The position numbers and the translations under genes were made by a program. Source: an uncultured Acidovorax sp. (GTDB taxonomy: Bacteria; Pseudomonadota; Gammaproteobacteria; Burkholderiales; Burkholderiaceae_C). Taken from it: a stretch of 64,000 bases of DNA. The DNA lies in assembly GCA_913774625.1 (NCBI GenBank), contig CAJYHL010000024.1, positions 38,907 to 102,906 of the forward strand, read 5' to 3'. The notes beneath the pieces were generated by a model that saw only the letters and a list, made by a program, of their open reading frames with translations, made no database searches and had not been told where the DNA came from. Numbering within the stretch: position 1 is the first letter of the stretch; every line of letters begins with the position of its first letter. Shown here one piece after another: positions 52,002-60,510 of the stretch.

Positions 52002-52954
52002 TATCTTGGCGGTTCGGCAGCGTCCCGTTCCGCAGGAGCGTCCTGCGGCGCGGCGCCTTCCGCTTCGGCCAGCGGCTTGCGGGCCCGCTCGCGCAGCACG
52101 CCGTTGACCTCCGCGCCGAAGATCAGCGTGGTCGCGCTGGCGTAGAGGAACACCAGCGTAGCCACCACGCCCGCGAAGCTGCCGTAGATCAGCGCCAGCT
52201 TGCCTGCGCTGCGCAGCGTGTAGGACAGCGTGGCGGCCGCACCCACCCACAGCGCCGCGCCCACGATGGCGCCGGGCAGCACCGTGCGCAGCCGCTGGCG
52301 CAGGTCCGGCAGGCCGCCGTAAAGCAGCGCATAGAGCGCAGCTACCACGACGAAGGCCGTGCCGTAGCGCACGCTGTTGCGCAGCCAGGGCGCGTCGGGG
52401 TCGGCGCCCATCTGCTGCTCCAGCAGCTGCCACACATAGGGCATGACGATGACCGAGCTGAAGGCCAGCAGCACGCCGCCGCCCACCACCACGGTGAACA
52501 GCGTGACCTTGATGCGCGCCTTCCAGAACGGCATGCCGCGCTGTATGCCGTAGGAGCGGTTGAGCGCCGTGCGCACGGCCTGCATGCCCGACGAGGCCGT
52601 CCACAGCGTGACCAGCACGCCGATGGTCAGCAGCGCCTGGTTGCGCTGCGCCAGCACCTCCTGCACCACGGGCTGCAGGGCCTCGCGCACCACGCCGGGG
52701 GCGTAGTCCAGCACCCGCTGCACCAGGGCCGCCGCATCGCCCGGCTGGCCGATGTAGCCGGCACTGGCGGACAGCAGGATGAGCAGCGGGAACATCGCCA
52801 GCACGCTGGAGAACGCCATGCTGCCGGCCTGGTTGGCGCTCTGGTGCAGCACGTAGTTGCGCACCGCCAGCGCGATCACCGGCAGGCCGGGCACGGCCAG
52901 GGCGATGCGGCGCGTACGCTGCACCAGAGGGAGGACGACGGCCCGCAGGTTCAT
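52001..52954 (-). CDS. YihY/BrkB-family inner-membrane protein (second copy)
   Basis: 317 residues from the ATG at 52954; a GTG at 52999 would add 15 residues. About six membrane segments (for example QAGSMAFSSVLAMFPLLILLSAS, IGVLVTLWTASSGMQAVRTALNRSYG). The loop YGIQRGMPFWKAR is typical for the family. Function unknown. Paralogue of the gene at 37395-38351. Confidence 0.87.
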   Translation of the reverse strand: MNLRAVVLPLVQRTRRIALAVPGLPVIALAVRNYVLHQSANQAGSMAFSSVLAMFPLLILLSASAGYIGQPGDAAALVQRVLDYAPGVVREALQPVVQEVLAQRNQALLTIGVLVTLWTASSGMQAVRTALNRSYGIQRGMPFWKARIKVTLFTVVVGGGVLLAFSSVIVMPYVWQLLEQQMGADPDAPWLRNSVRYGTAFVVVAALYALLYGGLPDLRQRLRTVLPGAIVGAALWVGAAATLSYTLRSAGKLALIYGSFAGVVATLVFLYASATTLIFGAEVNGVLRERARKPLAEAEGAAPQDAPAERDAAEPPR

Positions 52955-53243
52955 GGACGGACGATTCCGCAGGCGGTCGTCAGGGGCGGCTTTATGCACG
53001 GGTGATGATCGGAAGGGGGTGCTGGGCGATGCGATGCGGCCCAGCCTGGAACGGCCAGGGCCCGGCCATCGCCGACTGTGCGCCGGGCCCGCGCTGCGGT
53101 GTGTAGGACGCCGCGAAAAGCCGGCTGCGCCCCGCCGTGCTCCATGCGCCCGGCGCTCTACGCGATGGCGCGCTGTCTTCCTACGGTCCGGCTCCGCAGC
53201 GGCACTTAGCTTGGCAGGCTTCTACCCCGCAACAGGAGTCTCC
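52955..53243. other. Intergenic region before the glycosyltransferase operon
   Basis: No gene supported. It must contain the promoter of the operon that begins at 53244. The sequence is GC-rich without obvious -10/-35 elements or hairpins. Confidence 0.4.
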
Positions 53244-53315
53244 ATGGCGCACCCCGACGAAGACCGCAGAGCCGCGCGCGAGGCCGCCGTGCCTGCCCTG
53301 GAGGCGCACCCATGA
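53244..53315 (+). CDS. 23-codon leader ORF coupled to the glycosyltransferase gene
   Basis: A small frame (MAHPDEDRRAAREAA...) has a strong AGGAG ribosome site six bases before its ATG, while the glycosyltransferase start at 53312 overlaps its stop (ATGA) and has no site of its own. The leader may set translation of the operon or be a remnant of a fused N-terminus. Confidence 0.5.
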   Translation: MAHPDEDRRAAREAAVPALEAHP

Positions 53316-54004
53316 TCGGCGTCGTGGTGCCTGCGCACGACGAGGAGGACGGCCTGGCGGACTGCCTGCGGTCCCTGCTGGCGGCGGCGCGCCATCCCGC
53401 GCTCGCCGGCGAGGCGGTCTGCATCGTGGTGGCGCTGGATGCCTGCCGCGACGCGTCGGAATCCATCGCGAAAGGCCTGGGGGCGCACACCCTGCGGCTG
53501 CAGGCGCGCAACGTGGGCGCCGCGCGGGCGGCCGGTGCGCGCCACGCCCTGCAGGCCGGCGCCCGCTGGCTCGGCTTCACCGATGCCGACTCCACCGTGG
53601 CGCCCGACTGGCTCGCGCAGCACCTCTGGCTGGCTAGCGATGCCGTGTGCGGCACGGTCGAAGTGCGCGACTGGGGCGGCTACGGCAGCGCCGTGCAGGG
53701 CATCTACCACGCAGGCTATTCCGACCGGCCGGGCCACCGCCACATCCACGGCGCCAACCTGGGCGTGAGCGCCGCGGCCTACGAACGCGCGGGCGGCTTC
53801 GCCGCGCTGCGCACGGGCGAGGACGTGGCCCTGGTGCGCGCGCTCGAAGCCTCGGGCGCCCGCATCGCCTGGACCAACCTGCCGCGCGTGGCGACCAGCG
53901 CGCGCACACGCTTCCGGGCGCCGGCCGGCTTCGGCGCGCATCTGGCGGGCTTGGCAGGCCTGGCGCCCCTCGCGGCGCTGCTGGCGGCGGAGGCTCTGGC
54001 ATGA
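53312..54004 (+). CDS. GT2-family glycosyltransferase
   Basis: 230 residues. N-terminal IGVVVPAHDEEDGLADCLRSLL is the nucleotide-sugar binding start, FTDADSTVAPDWL has the metal-binding DxD-type motif, and GEDVALVRALEASGARI is the typical acceptor-side motif (ED). It is a cytosolic enzyme without membrane helices, unlike NodC. It overlaps the next gene by four bases, so it is co-translated with an acyl-CoA-dehydrogenase-like protein, a PIG-L deacetylase and a NodS-like methyltransferase. The donor and acceptor sugars are unknown. Confidence 0.87.
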   Translation: MIGVVVPAHDEEDGLADCLRSLLAAARHPALAGEAVCIVVALDACRDASESIAKGLGAHTLRLQARNVGAARAAGARHALQAGARWLGFTDADSTVAPDWLAQHLWLASDAVCGTVEVRDWGGYGSAVQGIYHAGYSDRPGHRHIHGANLGVSAAAYERAGGFAALRTGEDVALVRALEASGARIAWTNLPRVATSARTRFRAPAGFGAHLAGLAGLAPLAALLAAEALA

Positions 54005-55146
54005 GCGCGGCCCTGGCGCAGGCCTGGCCGGAAACCGCCCCGCTGGACGAGGTGCCGCCCGGTCCGCAGCCTGCGGCGGCCGCGCTGCCCGGTCTGCGGC
54101 GCGCACTGGCGGACGGCAGCCGCCGCTGCCCCGGCGTGCGCATGCGGCAACTGGTGGCCGCAGGCCTCGCGGCCCTGCCGCAGCCGGCGCGGGGGCGCAC
54201 GCTGGAGCGCTGGCGTGCGCTGGCCGAAGTGGCGCACCACGACCTTTCGCTCGCCAAGCTCTACGAAGGGCATGCCGATGCGCTCGCCATCCTGCACGAA
54301 CTGCGCGCGCCGGCCGGCATCGCCGGCAGCGGGGCGCAGTCGCTGTGGTGTACCTGGGCTTCCGAGCCGCCCGGCGAGCGCGTGATGCTGCAGGCCGAAG
54401 GCGGCCCGGATGCCGGCAGCGTGCGGCTTTCCGGCACCAAGGCCTGGTGCTCGGGCGCCGAGCACGCCACCCACGCGCTGCTCACCGCCTGGTGGCCCGA
54501 GGGGCGCGGCCCGCAGCTGGTGGCGGTCGATCTGCTGCAGCCCGGCATCAGCGTCTCCACCCAGCGCTGGCGCGCCATCGGCATGGCCGACAGCTCCAGC
54601 GGCGACGTCTCCTTCCAGCAGGCCCGGGGCGTGCTGGTGGGCGGCGTGGGCGACTATCTCGAACGGCCCGGCTTCTGGCAGGGCGGCGCCGGCATCGCCG
54701 CCTGCTGGTGGGGCGGAGCGCGCTCGCTGGGCGCCGCGCTGCACGCCGCCGTGGCGCAAGCCCCGGCCGCGCTGCGCACGCCCTTCCGGCTGGCGGCGCT
54801 GGGCCGCGTGGACGTGGCCCTGGGCGCCACCGCCGCGCTGCTGCAGCAGGCCGCCGCCTGGATCGATGCCCACCCGCAGCACGATGCGCAGCGCGTGGCC
54901 TTGCGCGCCCGGCAGGCGGCCGAAGCCTGCGCGCGCCGCGTGCTGGACGAAACCGGGCGGTCGCTGGGCGCCACGCCCTTCTGCCGCGATGCCGACTTCG
55001 CGCGCATGGCGGCTGACCTGCCGGTCTTCATCCGGCAAAGCCATGCCGAGCGGGACGACGCCGCCCTGGGCGAGCGCGTGGCCGCCCTGCCGCGTGATGA
55101 CGAGCAAGCCGACGACGAAAAGGAGGCCCCGCCATGGTCGCTGTGA
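54001..55146 (+). CDS. Acyl-CoA dehydrogenase-like protein
   Basis: 381 residues. The middle part (SGTKAWCSGAEHATHALLTAWW) matches the acyl-CoA dehydrogenase middle domain, and the C-terminal helical bundle ends in TPFCRDADFARMAADLPVFIRQSHAERD. The sequence is divergent, so a role in fatty-acid oxidation is doubtful; it may modify an acyl chain on the product of the glycosyltransferase. Overlaps both neighbours (four and 13 bases). The catalytic Glu could not be placed. Confidence 0.75.
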   Translation: MSAALAQAWPETAPLDEVPPGPQPAAAALPGLRRALADGSRRCPGVRMRQLVAAGLAALPQPARGRTLERWRALAEVAHHDLSLAKLYEGHADALAILHELRAPAGIAGSGAQSLWCTWASEPPGERVMLQAEGGPDAGSVRLSGTKAWCSGAEHATHALLTAWWPEGRGPQLVAVDLLQPGISVSTQRWRAIGMADSSSGDVSFQQARGVLVGGVGDYLERPGFWQGGAGIAACWWGGARSLGAALHAAVAQAPAALRTPFRLAALGRVDVALGATAALLQQAAAWIDAHPQHDAQRVALRARQAAEACARRVLDETGRSLGATPFCRDADFARMAADLPVFIRQSHAERDDAALGERVAALPRDDEQADDEKEAPPWSL

Positions 55147-55973
55147 TGACGCAAGACACCCGATGTGCCCAGGCCGCGCCGGCCGGCTCCGGCGCCGCCG
55201 ATGCTGCCGCCCGCCAAATCGGCCCGCAGCCGCTGCATGCACCCGCCGCCTGGCAGGAATGGATCGCCGCGCGCCCGGTGGCGCGCCTGGGCGTGGCCGA
55301 CATCGCGCCCGCCCACCGCCGGCTGGTGGTGGTGGCGCCGCACCCCGACGACGAACTGCTGGCCTGCGGCCTGCTGCTGCAGGCGCACGCGCAGCAGGGC
55401 GGGCGCCTGCTCATCATCGGCGTGACCGACGGCGAGGCCAGCCATGCGGGCGATGCGGCCTGGAGCACGCCTGCGCTGGCCGCCGCGCGGCGCGACGAGC
55501 GCCTGGCCGGCCTGCGCGCACTGGGCCTGCAGGGCGCGCCACTGCGCCTGCTGGGCCTGCCCGATGGCGGCGTTGCGCAGCAGCGCGCGGCGCTCGCCCG
55601 GGCCCTGCACGAAGCGCTGGCGCCGGGCGACGTGGTCGTCAGCACCTGGCGGCTGGACGGCCACCCCGACCACGAGGCCTGCGGGCAGGCCGCCGCCGAG
55701 GCCGCCCGCGCGGCCGGCGCCACGCTGTGGGAAACGCCGGTCTGGATGTGGCACTGGGCCCATCCGGCGCACGCGCAGATCCCGTGGCAGCGGCTGCGCG
55801 CCCTGCGCCTGGGCGGCTGCGAGGCGGCCTGCGCCGTGGCGCGCAAGCAGCTGGCCCTGGCGCAGCACCGTTCGCAGCATGCGCCGCGTGCGGACGGCGC
55901 GGGGCCGGTGCTGGATGCGGCCATCCTGGAGCGCGCCGCCTGGCCGTTCGAGACCTTCTTCGCGCCCGCATGA
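55134..55973 (+). CDS. PIG-L-family N-acetylglucosamine deacetylase-like protein
   Basis: 279 residues. The zinc-binding motif VVAPHPDDELLACG near residue 67 and the downstream HPDHEACG motif are the hallmarks of PIG-L/MshB deacetylases (LmbE fold). They remove acetyl groups from N-acetylglucosamine-containing lipids or thiols. It overlaps the ACAD-like gene by 13 bases and the methyltransferase gene by four, so it acts in one pathway with the glycosyltransferase. Confidence 0.87.
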   Translation: MVAVMTQDTRCAQAAPAGSGAADAAARQIGPQPLHAPAAWQEWIAARPVARLGVADIAPAHRRLVVVAPHPDDELLACGLLLQAHAQQGGRLLIIGVTDGEASHAGDAAWSTPALAAARRDERLAGLRALGLQGAPLRLLGLPDGGVAQQRAALARALHEALAPGDVVVSTWRLDGHPDHEACGQAAAEAARAAGATLWETPVWMWHWAHPAHAQIPWQRLRALRLGGCEAACAVARKQLALAQHRSQHAPRADGAGPVLDAAILERAAWPFETFFAPA

Positions 55974-56629
55974 CGCTGGCCACGACGACAACGCCGCAGC
56001 AGCAGCAGGCCGCCGCGGCGCCGCGCTACGCGCGCGAGGACTTCGATGCGCTCTATGCCGGCAGCGGCGACCCCTGGGCCTTCGAGGGTAGCTGGTACGA
56101 GACGCGCAAGCGCCGCCTGCTGCTGGCCAGCCTGCCGCACGAACGCTATGCCAGCGCCTTCGAGCCCGGCTGCGCCACCGGCCTCTTGACGGCCGATCTG
56201 GCGCCGCGCTGCGGCCGGCTGCTGGCCAGCGACGGGGCCGAGCGCGCCGTGGCCGCCACGTCGGCGCGGCTGGCGGGCCAGGCCCACGTGGCCTGCGCCC
56301 GCCTCTGGCTGCCGGACGACTGGCCGCCCGGCCGTTTCGACCTGGTCGTGCTGAGCGAGTTCGTCTATTACCTGGCGCCCGAGGACATCGACCGCCTGGC
56401 ATCGCGGGCGCGCGCGGCCCTGGCGCCTGGCGGCGTGGTGGCGGCCTGCCACTGGCGGCACCCCATCGCCGGCTGCGCGCTGGCGGGCGATGCGGTCCAT
56501 GCGCGCCTGCACGGCCGGCTGGCGCTGGGGCATGCGGTGGCGCTGCAGGACGCCGACTTCCGGCTGGATGTGTGGACGGAAGGCCCGGCCACCGTGGCTG
56601 GCCGGGAGCGCCGGGGTGGCGCTATTTAA
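55970..56629 (+). CDS. NodS-like SAM-dependent methyltransferase
   Basis: 219 residues. The stretch YAGSGDPWAFEGSWYETRKRRLLLASLP is characteristic of NodS-type N-methyltransferases, and AFEPGCATGLLTADLAPRC is the SAM-binding motif. NodS methylates the deacetylated glucosamine nitrogen of Nod factors. Here, immediately after a deacetylase gene, it likely methylates the free amine that enzyme makes. Coupled by ATGA. No NodA-type acyltransferase is present. Confidence 0.83.
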   Translation: MTLATTTTPQQQQAAAAPRYAREDFDALYAGSGDPWAFEGSWYETRKRRLLLASLPHERYASAFEPGCATGLLTADLAPRCGRLLASDGAERAVAATSARLAGQAHVACARLWLPDDWPPGRFDLVVLSEFVYYLAPEDIDRLASRARAALAPGGVVAACHWRHPIAGCALAGDAVHARLHGRLALGHAVALQDADFRLDVWTEGPATVAGRERRGGAI

Positions 56630-56661
56630 CTGATAGCTGCACGCGCCCGTCGTACGGGCGC
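56628..56661 (+). repeat. ATAGC hairpin repeat after the methyltransferase gene
   Basis: TGATAGCTGCAC is followed by arms GCGCCCGT (56643-56650) and ACGGGCGC (56654-56661) around a CGT loop. It lies between convergent genes and could serve as a terminator, though no T-run follows. Confidence 0.5.
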
Positions 56662-56680
56662 CGGCGCTGCATCGGTGCTC

Positions 56681-57103
56681 TCAGCGCGGCTCCAGCATGG
56701 CCATGGTCAGCCGCGACACGCAGGTCAACTCGCCCGCGTCGTTCGCCATGTCGATCTGCCAGACCTGCGTGGCCCGGCCGATATGGACCGGCCGCGCCGT
56801 GCCCGTCACCCAGCCGCTGGTGGCGGAGCGCAGGTGGTTGGCGTTGATGTCCAGGCCCACGGCGCGCCAGCCCTCGGGCGCCGCGAAGGTCGCGCCGATG
56901 GAGCCCAGCGTCTCGGCCAGCACGACGCTGATGCCGCCGTGCAGCAGGCCGAAGGGCTGCTTGGTGCGGTCGTCCACCGGCACCCGTCCGCGCACGAAGT
57001 CTTCGCCGACTTCGGTGAATTCGATGCCCAGGTGGGTGATGGCGGTGGGCTTGCCCGTGTTGAGCAGGGCGAGTTCGATGGGGCGTTTCCAGATGGAAGG
57101 CAT
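56681..57103 (-). CDS. Hotdog-fold thioesterase (YdiI/PaaI type)
   Basis: 140 residues. FGLLHGGISVVLAETLGS carries the catalytic Glu and the HGG turn; SATSGWVTGTARPVHIGRATQVWQ is the hotdog strand pattern. It hydrolyses acyl- or aryl-CoA esters. It is convergent with the methyltransferase gene, 51 bases away, and is not obviously linked to it. Confidence 0.87.
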   Translation of the reverse strand: MPSIWKRPIELALLNTGKPTAITHLGIEFTEVGEDFVRGRVPVDDRTKQPFGLLHGGISVVLAETLGSIGATFAAPEGWRAVGLDINANHLRSATSGWVTGTARPVHIGRATQVWQIDMANDAGELTCVSRLTMAMLEPR

Positions 57104-57244
57104 GGCGGGGGAAATCTCCTGTTGTCTGGTGTTGGCCCCGCCCGGGCGGGGCGGAGCGGCCAGGAAATTATGGTGCGCCGAGCCGGAACCTGCAGACGCG
57201 GGGGCGACGGCGGAGTCGCGCCGCCGACGCCGACCTCGTCCGCA

Positions 57245-57285
57245 GGCAGAAGGCAGAAGGCAGAAGGCAGAAGGCAGAAGGCAGG
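57245..57285. repeat. Tandem repeat of GGCAGAA
   Basis: Five perfect head-to-tail copies of the heptamer GGCAGAA plus a partial sixth lie in the gap between the thioesterase and CoA-transferase genes. A simple-sequence tract of this type can expand or contract; it is not inside a gene. Confidence 0.9.
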
Positions 57286-57290
57286 CCCGC

Positions 57291-58829
57291 TCAACCCTGC
57301 GGCCGCATGCTGCCGGTTTCCAGGCAGCGCTGGTGCCAGCTCAGCGCCTCGCCCAGCAGATGGGGCGTGTGCTGCGCCGCGCCGGCGCGGGCGCGGTCGA
57401 AGTAGTCCTGCAGCATGGGGCGGTAGTCGGGGTGGGCGCAGCGGTCGATGATGACCTGGGCGCGCTGGCGCGGCGAGAGGCCGCGCAGGTCGGCCAGGCC
57501 CTGCTCGGTCACGATGATCTGCGTATCGTGCTCGGTGTGGTCCACGTGCGAGACCATGGGCACGATGCAGCTGATGGCGCCGCCCTTGGCCACCGAGGGC
57601 GTGACGAAGAAGGACAGGTAGCCGTTGCGCGCGAAGTCGCCCGAGCCGCCGATGCCGTTCATCATGGCCGAGCCCATGATGTGGGTGGAGTTGATGTTGC
57701 CGTAGATGTCGGCCTCGATCATCGAGTTCATGGCGATCACGCCCAGCCGGCGCACCAGCTCCGGGTGGTTGGATATCTCCTGCGGCCGCAGGATGATGCG
57801 GTCGCGGTAGAAGCCGATGTTGCGCTCGAAGTCCTCGTACGCCGCGCGGCTGAGCGAGATGGCGGTGGCCGATGCGCGGCTCATCTTGCCGGCGCGCAGC
57901 AGGTCTAGCATGCCGTCCTGCAGCACCTCGGTGAAGCCCAGCAGGTTCTCGAACGGCCCGGTGAGCAGGCCGGCCAGCACCGCGTTGGCCACGTTGCCCA
58001 CGCCGGACTGGATGGGCAGCATCTCCTGCGGCAGGCGGCCGGCCTTCATCTCGTGCGCCAGGAAGTCGATGATGGCCGCGGCGATGAGCTCGGAGTTCTC
58101 GTCGGGCCGGGCGAAGGTGTTGTCGCGGTCGCCCTGGTGGGTGGGCACCACGGCGATCACCTTGGCCGGGTCCACCTTCAGGTAGGGCTGGCCGATGCGG
58201 TCGTCCGCATGCGTCAAGGCGATGGGCACCCGGCGCGGCGGAATGGCCGTGCCGTAGTAGATGTCGTGCATGCCGGCCATCTCGGCCGGCGGGCGGGTGT
58301 TGACCTCCAGGATCACGCGGTCGGCGATCTCCAGCCAGGTCTTGTTGTTGCCCACGGCGGTGGAGGGGATCAGGTGGCCGTCCTCGGTCACGCCCAGCAC
58401 CTCGACCACCGCCACCTGCATGGGGCCCAGGAAGCCGAACCAGGCCTGCTGCGCGACGTGCGAGAGATGCATGTCGATGAAGTCGATGGCGCCGGCATTG
58501 ATCTTCTGGCGGCAGCGCGGATCGGTGTTGAAGGGCAGGCGCAGGCCGATGGCGTCGGCCTCGGCCAGGGCGCCGTCCAGCTCGGGCGCGGTGGAGGCGC
58601 CGGTCCACACGTTGATCTTGTAGGGCCGTCCGGCCGCGTGTTCGGCCTGGGCGCGTGCCGCGATGGCGCGCGGCAGCGCCTTGGGGTAGCCGGCGCCGGT
58701 GAAGCCGCTCATGCCCACGTTGGCCCCGTGGGGCACCAGGGCGGCGGCCTGCTCGGCGCTCATGACGCGGGCGCGGAAGTCGGCGTGGCGCACGCGTTCC
58801 ACCAGGGTCTTGGAATCCTCTGCAGACAT
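57291..58829 (-). CDS. Acetyl-CoA hydrolase / succinyl-CoA:acetate CoA-transferase family protein
   Basis: 512 residues from the ATG at 58829 (a GTG at 58841 is possible). The catalytic Glu region is MIEADIYGNINSTHIMGSAMMNGIGGSGDFARNGYLS, with PIQSGVGNVANAVL as the CoA-site motif. It interconverts acetyl-CoA and acetate with a carboxylate partner or hydrolyses acetyl-CoA. It stands alone between an intergenic repeat and the permease gene. Confidence 0.9.
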   Translation of the reverse strand: MSAEDSKTLVERVRHADFRARVMSAEQAAALVPHGANVGMSGFTGAGYPKALPRAIAARAQAEHAAGRPYKINVWTGASTAPELDGALAEADAIGLRLPFNTDPRCRQKINAGAIDFIDMHLSHVAQQAWFGFLGPMQVAVVEVLGVTEDGHLIPSTAVGNNKTWLEIADRVILEVNTRPPAEMAGMHDIYYGTAIPPRRVPIALTHADDRIGQPYLKVDPAKVIAVVPTHQGDRDNTFARPDENSELIAAAIIDFLAHEMKAGRLPQEMLPIQSGVGNVANAVLAGLLTGPFENLLGFTEVLQDGMLDLLRAGKMSRASATAISLSRAAYEDFERNIGFYRDRIILRPQEISNHPELVRRLGVIAMNSMIEADIYGNINSTHIMGSAMMNGIGGSGDFARNGYLSFFVTPSVAKGGAISCIVPMVSHVDHTEHDTQIIVTEQGLADLRGLSPRQRAQVIIDRCAHPDYRPMLQDYFDRARAGAAQHTPHLLGEALSWHQRCLETGSMRPQG

Positions 58830-58955
58830 GGCTTCTCTCACTTCAGCGAAGCGGCGGCGGGGCGCCGAAGCGCCGCATCCTAGCAGCGGGCCGAGTCGGT
58901 TCCGGGCAGGCCGCCGCGCGCGCCGCGCGGCAAAGTGACCTGCTTCGCATGGCGT

Positions 58956-60239
58956 TCAGCGGCGCCGGTTCAGCAGCCCGTAGAGCACGATGGCGCCGAA
59001 GGTGGCGGTGCCGATGCCGCCCAGCGCGAAGTCGCCGAACTTCAGCGTGAAGTCGCCCGTGCCGATGATCAGCGTGACGGCCGCCACGATGAGGTTGCGG
59101 TTGTCGGAGAAATCGACCCGGTTGTCTACCCAGATCTTGGCGCCCGCCACCGCGATCAGGCCGAACACCACGATGGAGACGCCGCCCATCACCGGCAGCG
59201 GAATGGCCTGGATCAGCGCGCCGAACTTGGGGCTGAAGCCCAGCGCCAGCGCGATCAGCCCGGCCACCAGGAACACGGCGGTCGAATATATCTTGGTGGC
59301 GGCCATCACGCCGATGTTCTCGGCATAGGTGGTCACGCCCGTGCCGCCGGCGCTGCCGCTGACCATGGTGGCGATGCCGTCGCCCATGAAGGCACGGCCC
59401 ATGTAGCGGTCCAGGTTCTGGCCGGTCATGGCCGTGACGGCCTTGATGTGGCCCAGGTTCTCGGCCACCAAGATGATGGCCACGGGCGCGATCATCAGCA
59501 TGGCCGGCCCGCTGAAGACGGGCGCGGTGAAGCGCGGCAGGCCCAGCCAGGGCGCTGCGGCCAGGGCGGACAGGTCCACCGGCTTGCCCCAGCCCAGGCC
59601 GTTCGTGAACACGGCGTAGGCGATGCTGGCGGCGATGAGCCCCAGCAGGATCAGCAGGCGCTGGGCCATGCCGCGCGCCAGCACCGCCACCAGGCCCACG
59701 CAGACGAAGGTGAGGGCCTGCATCCAGCTCTCGAAATTGTTGGCGGCCATGTTCTTGACGGGGATGCCGGCCAGGTTCAGCCCGATCACGGCCACCACCG
59801 CGCCCGTCACCACGGGCGGCATGAAGCGCTCGATCCAGCCCGTGCCGATGGCCTGCACCAGCACGCCGATCAGCGTGTAGATCAGGCCGCAGGCGACGAT
59901 GCCGCCCAGGGCCACGGCCATGCCGGCGTTGGCGCCCTGGCCGGCATAGCCCGACGCGGCGATCACCACGCCGATGAAGGCGAAGCTCGAACCCAGGTAG
60001 CTGGGCACGCGCCCGCCGGTCACCAGGAAGAAGATCAGCGTGCCCAAGCCGCTCATCAGGATGGCCACGTTGGGATCGAAGCCCATGAGGATGGGCGCCA
60101 GCACGGTGGAGCCGAACATGGCGATGACGTGCTGCACGCCCATGACGGCGGTCTGGCCCCAGGGCAGGCGCTCGTCGGGGGCGACGACGGTGCCTTCGAT
60201 CGCATGGGTCTCGCGCCAGCGGGGAAAGTAGTGGGACAA
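58956..60239 (-). CDS. Nucleobase:cation symporter-2 (uracil-xanthine permease, UraA/RutG type)
   Basis: 427 residues from a TTG at 60239; a GGAG ribosome site nine bases upstream supports this start and no in-frame ATG exists nearby. Twelve to fourteen membrane segments; family sequence features include [15 protein letters not shown] (the NCS2 family region) and [19 protein letters not shown]. It imports uracil or a purine base with protons. No pyrimidine-degradation gene adjoins. Confidence 0.87.
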   Translation of the reverse strand: MSHYFPRWRETHAIEGTVVAPDERLPWGQTAVMGVQHVIAMFGSTVLAPILMGFDPNVAILMSGLGTLIFFLVTGGRVPSYLGSSFAFIGVVIAASGYAGQGANAGMAVALGGIVACGLIYTLIGVLVQAIGTGWIERFMPPVVTGAVVAVIGLNLAGIPVKNMAANNFESWMQALTFVCVGLVAVLARGMAQRLLILLGLIAASIAYAVFTNGLGWGKPVDLSALAAAPWLGLPRFTAPVFSGPAMLMIAPVAIILVAENLGHIKAVTAMTGQNLDRYMGRAFMGDGIATMVSGSAGGTGVTTYAENIGVMAATKIYSTAVFLVAGLIALALGFSPKFGALIQAIPLPVMGGVSIVVFGLIAVAGAKIWVDNRVDFSDNRNLIVAAVTLIIGTGDFTLKFGDFALGGIGTATFGAIVLYGLLNRRR

Positions 60240-60510
60240 GGGCAGGGCTCCTGGTTCTGTGGGGTTGCTTGTTGCGCGGCGGGGGCTGCCGGCCTCGCTT
60301 GGTCGGCGCGAAGTGTAGGGGCTGGCGTGGGTCTTCGGGCGCTCGCCGCACAGCCGATGTAGGTGCGGACCGACGCGGGCGGCGCGCAGGGCTGCTACCC
60401 TCCATGCGGGGTTTCGTTCCGGCCACCCGCCGCGCGGCGCGCCCGGCTTCCCGACGGCTCGCGCCGCCCACCGTCTTTCCCCTCTCTCCCTTTCCTTCCC
60501 CTCACCGCCC

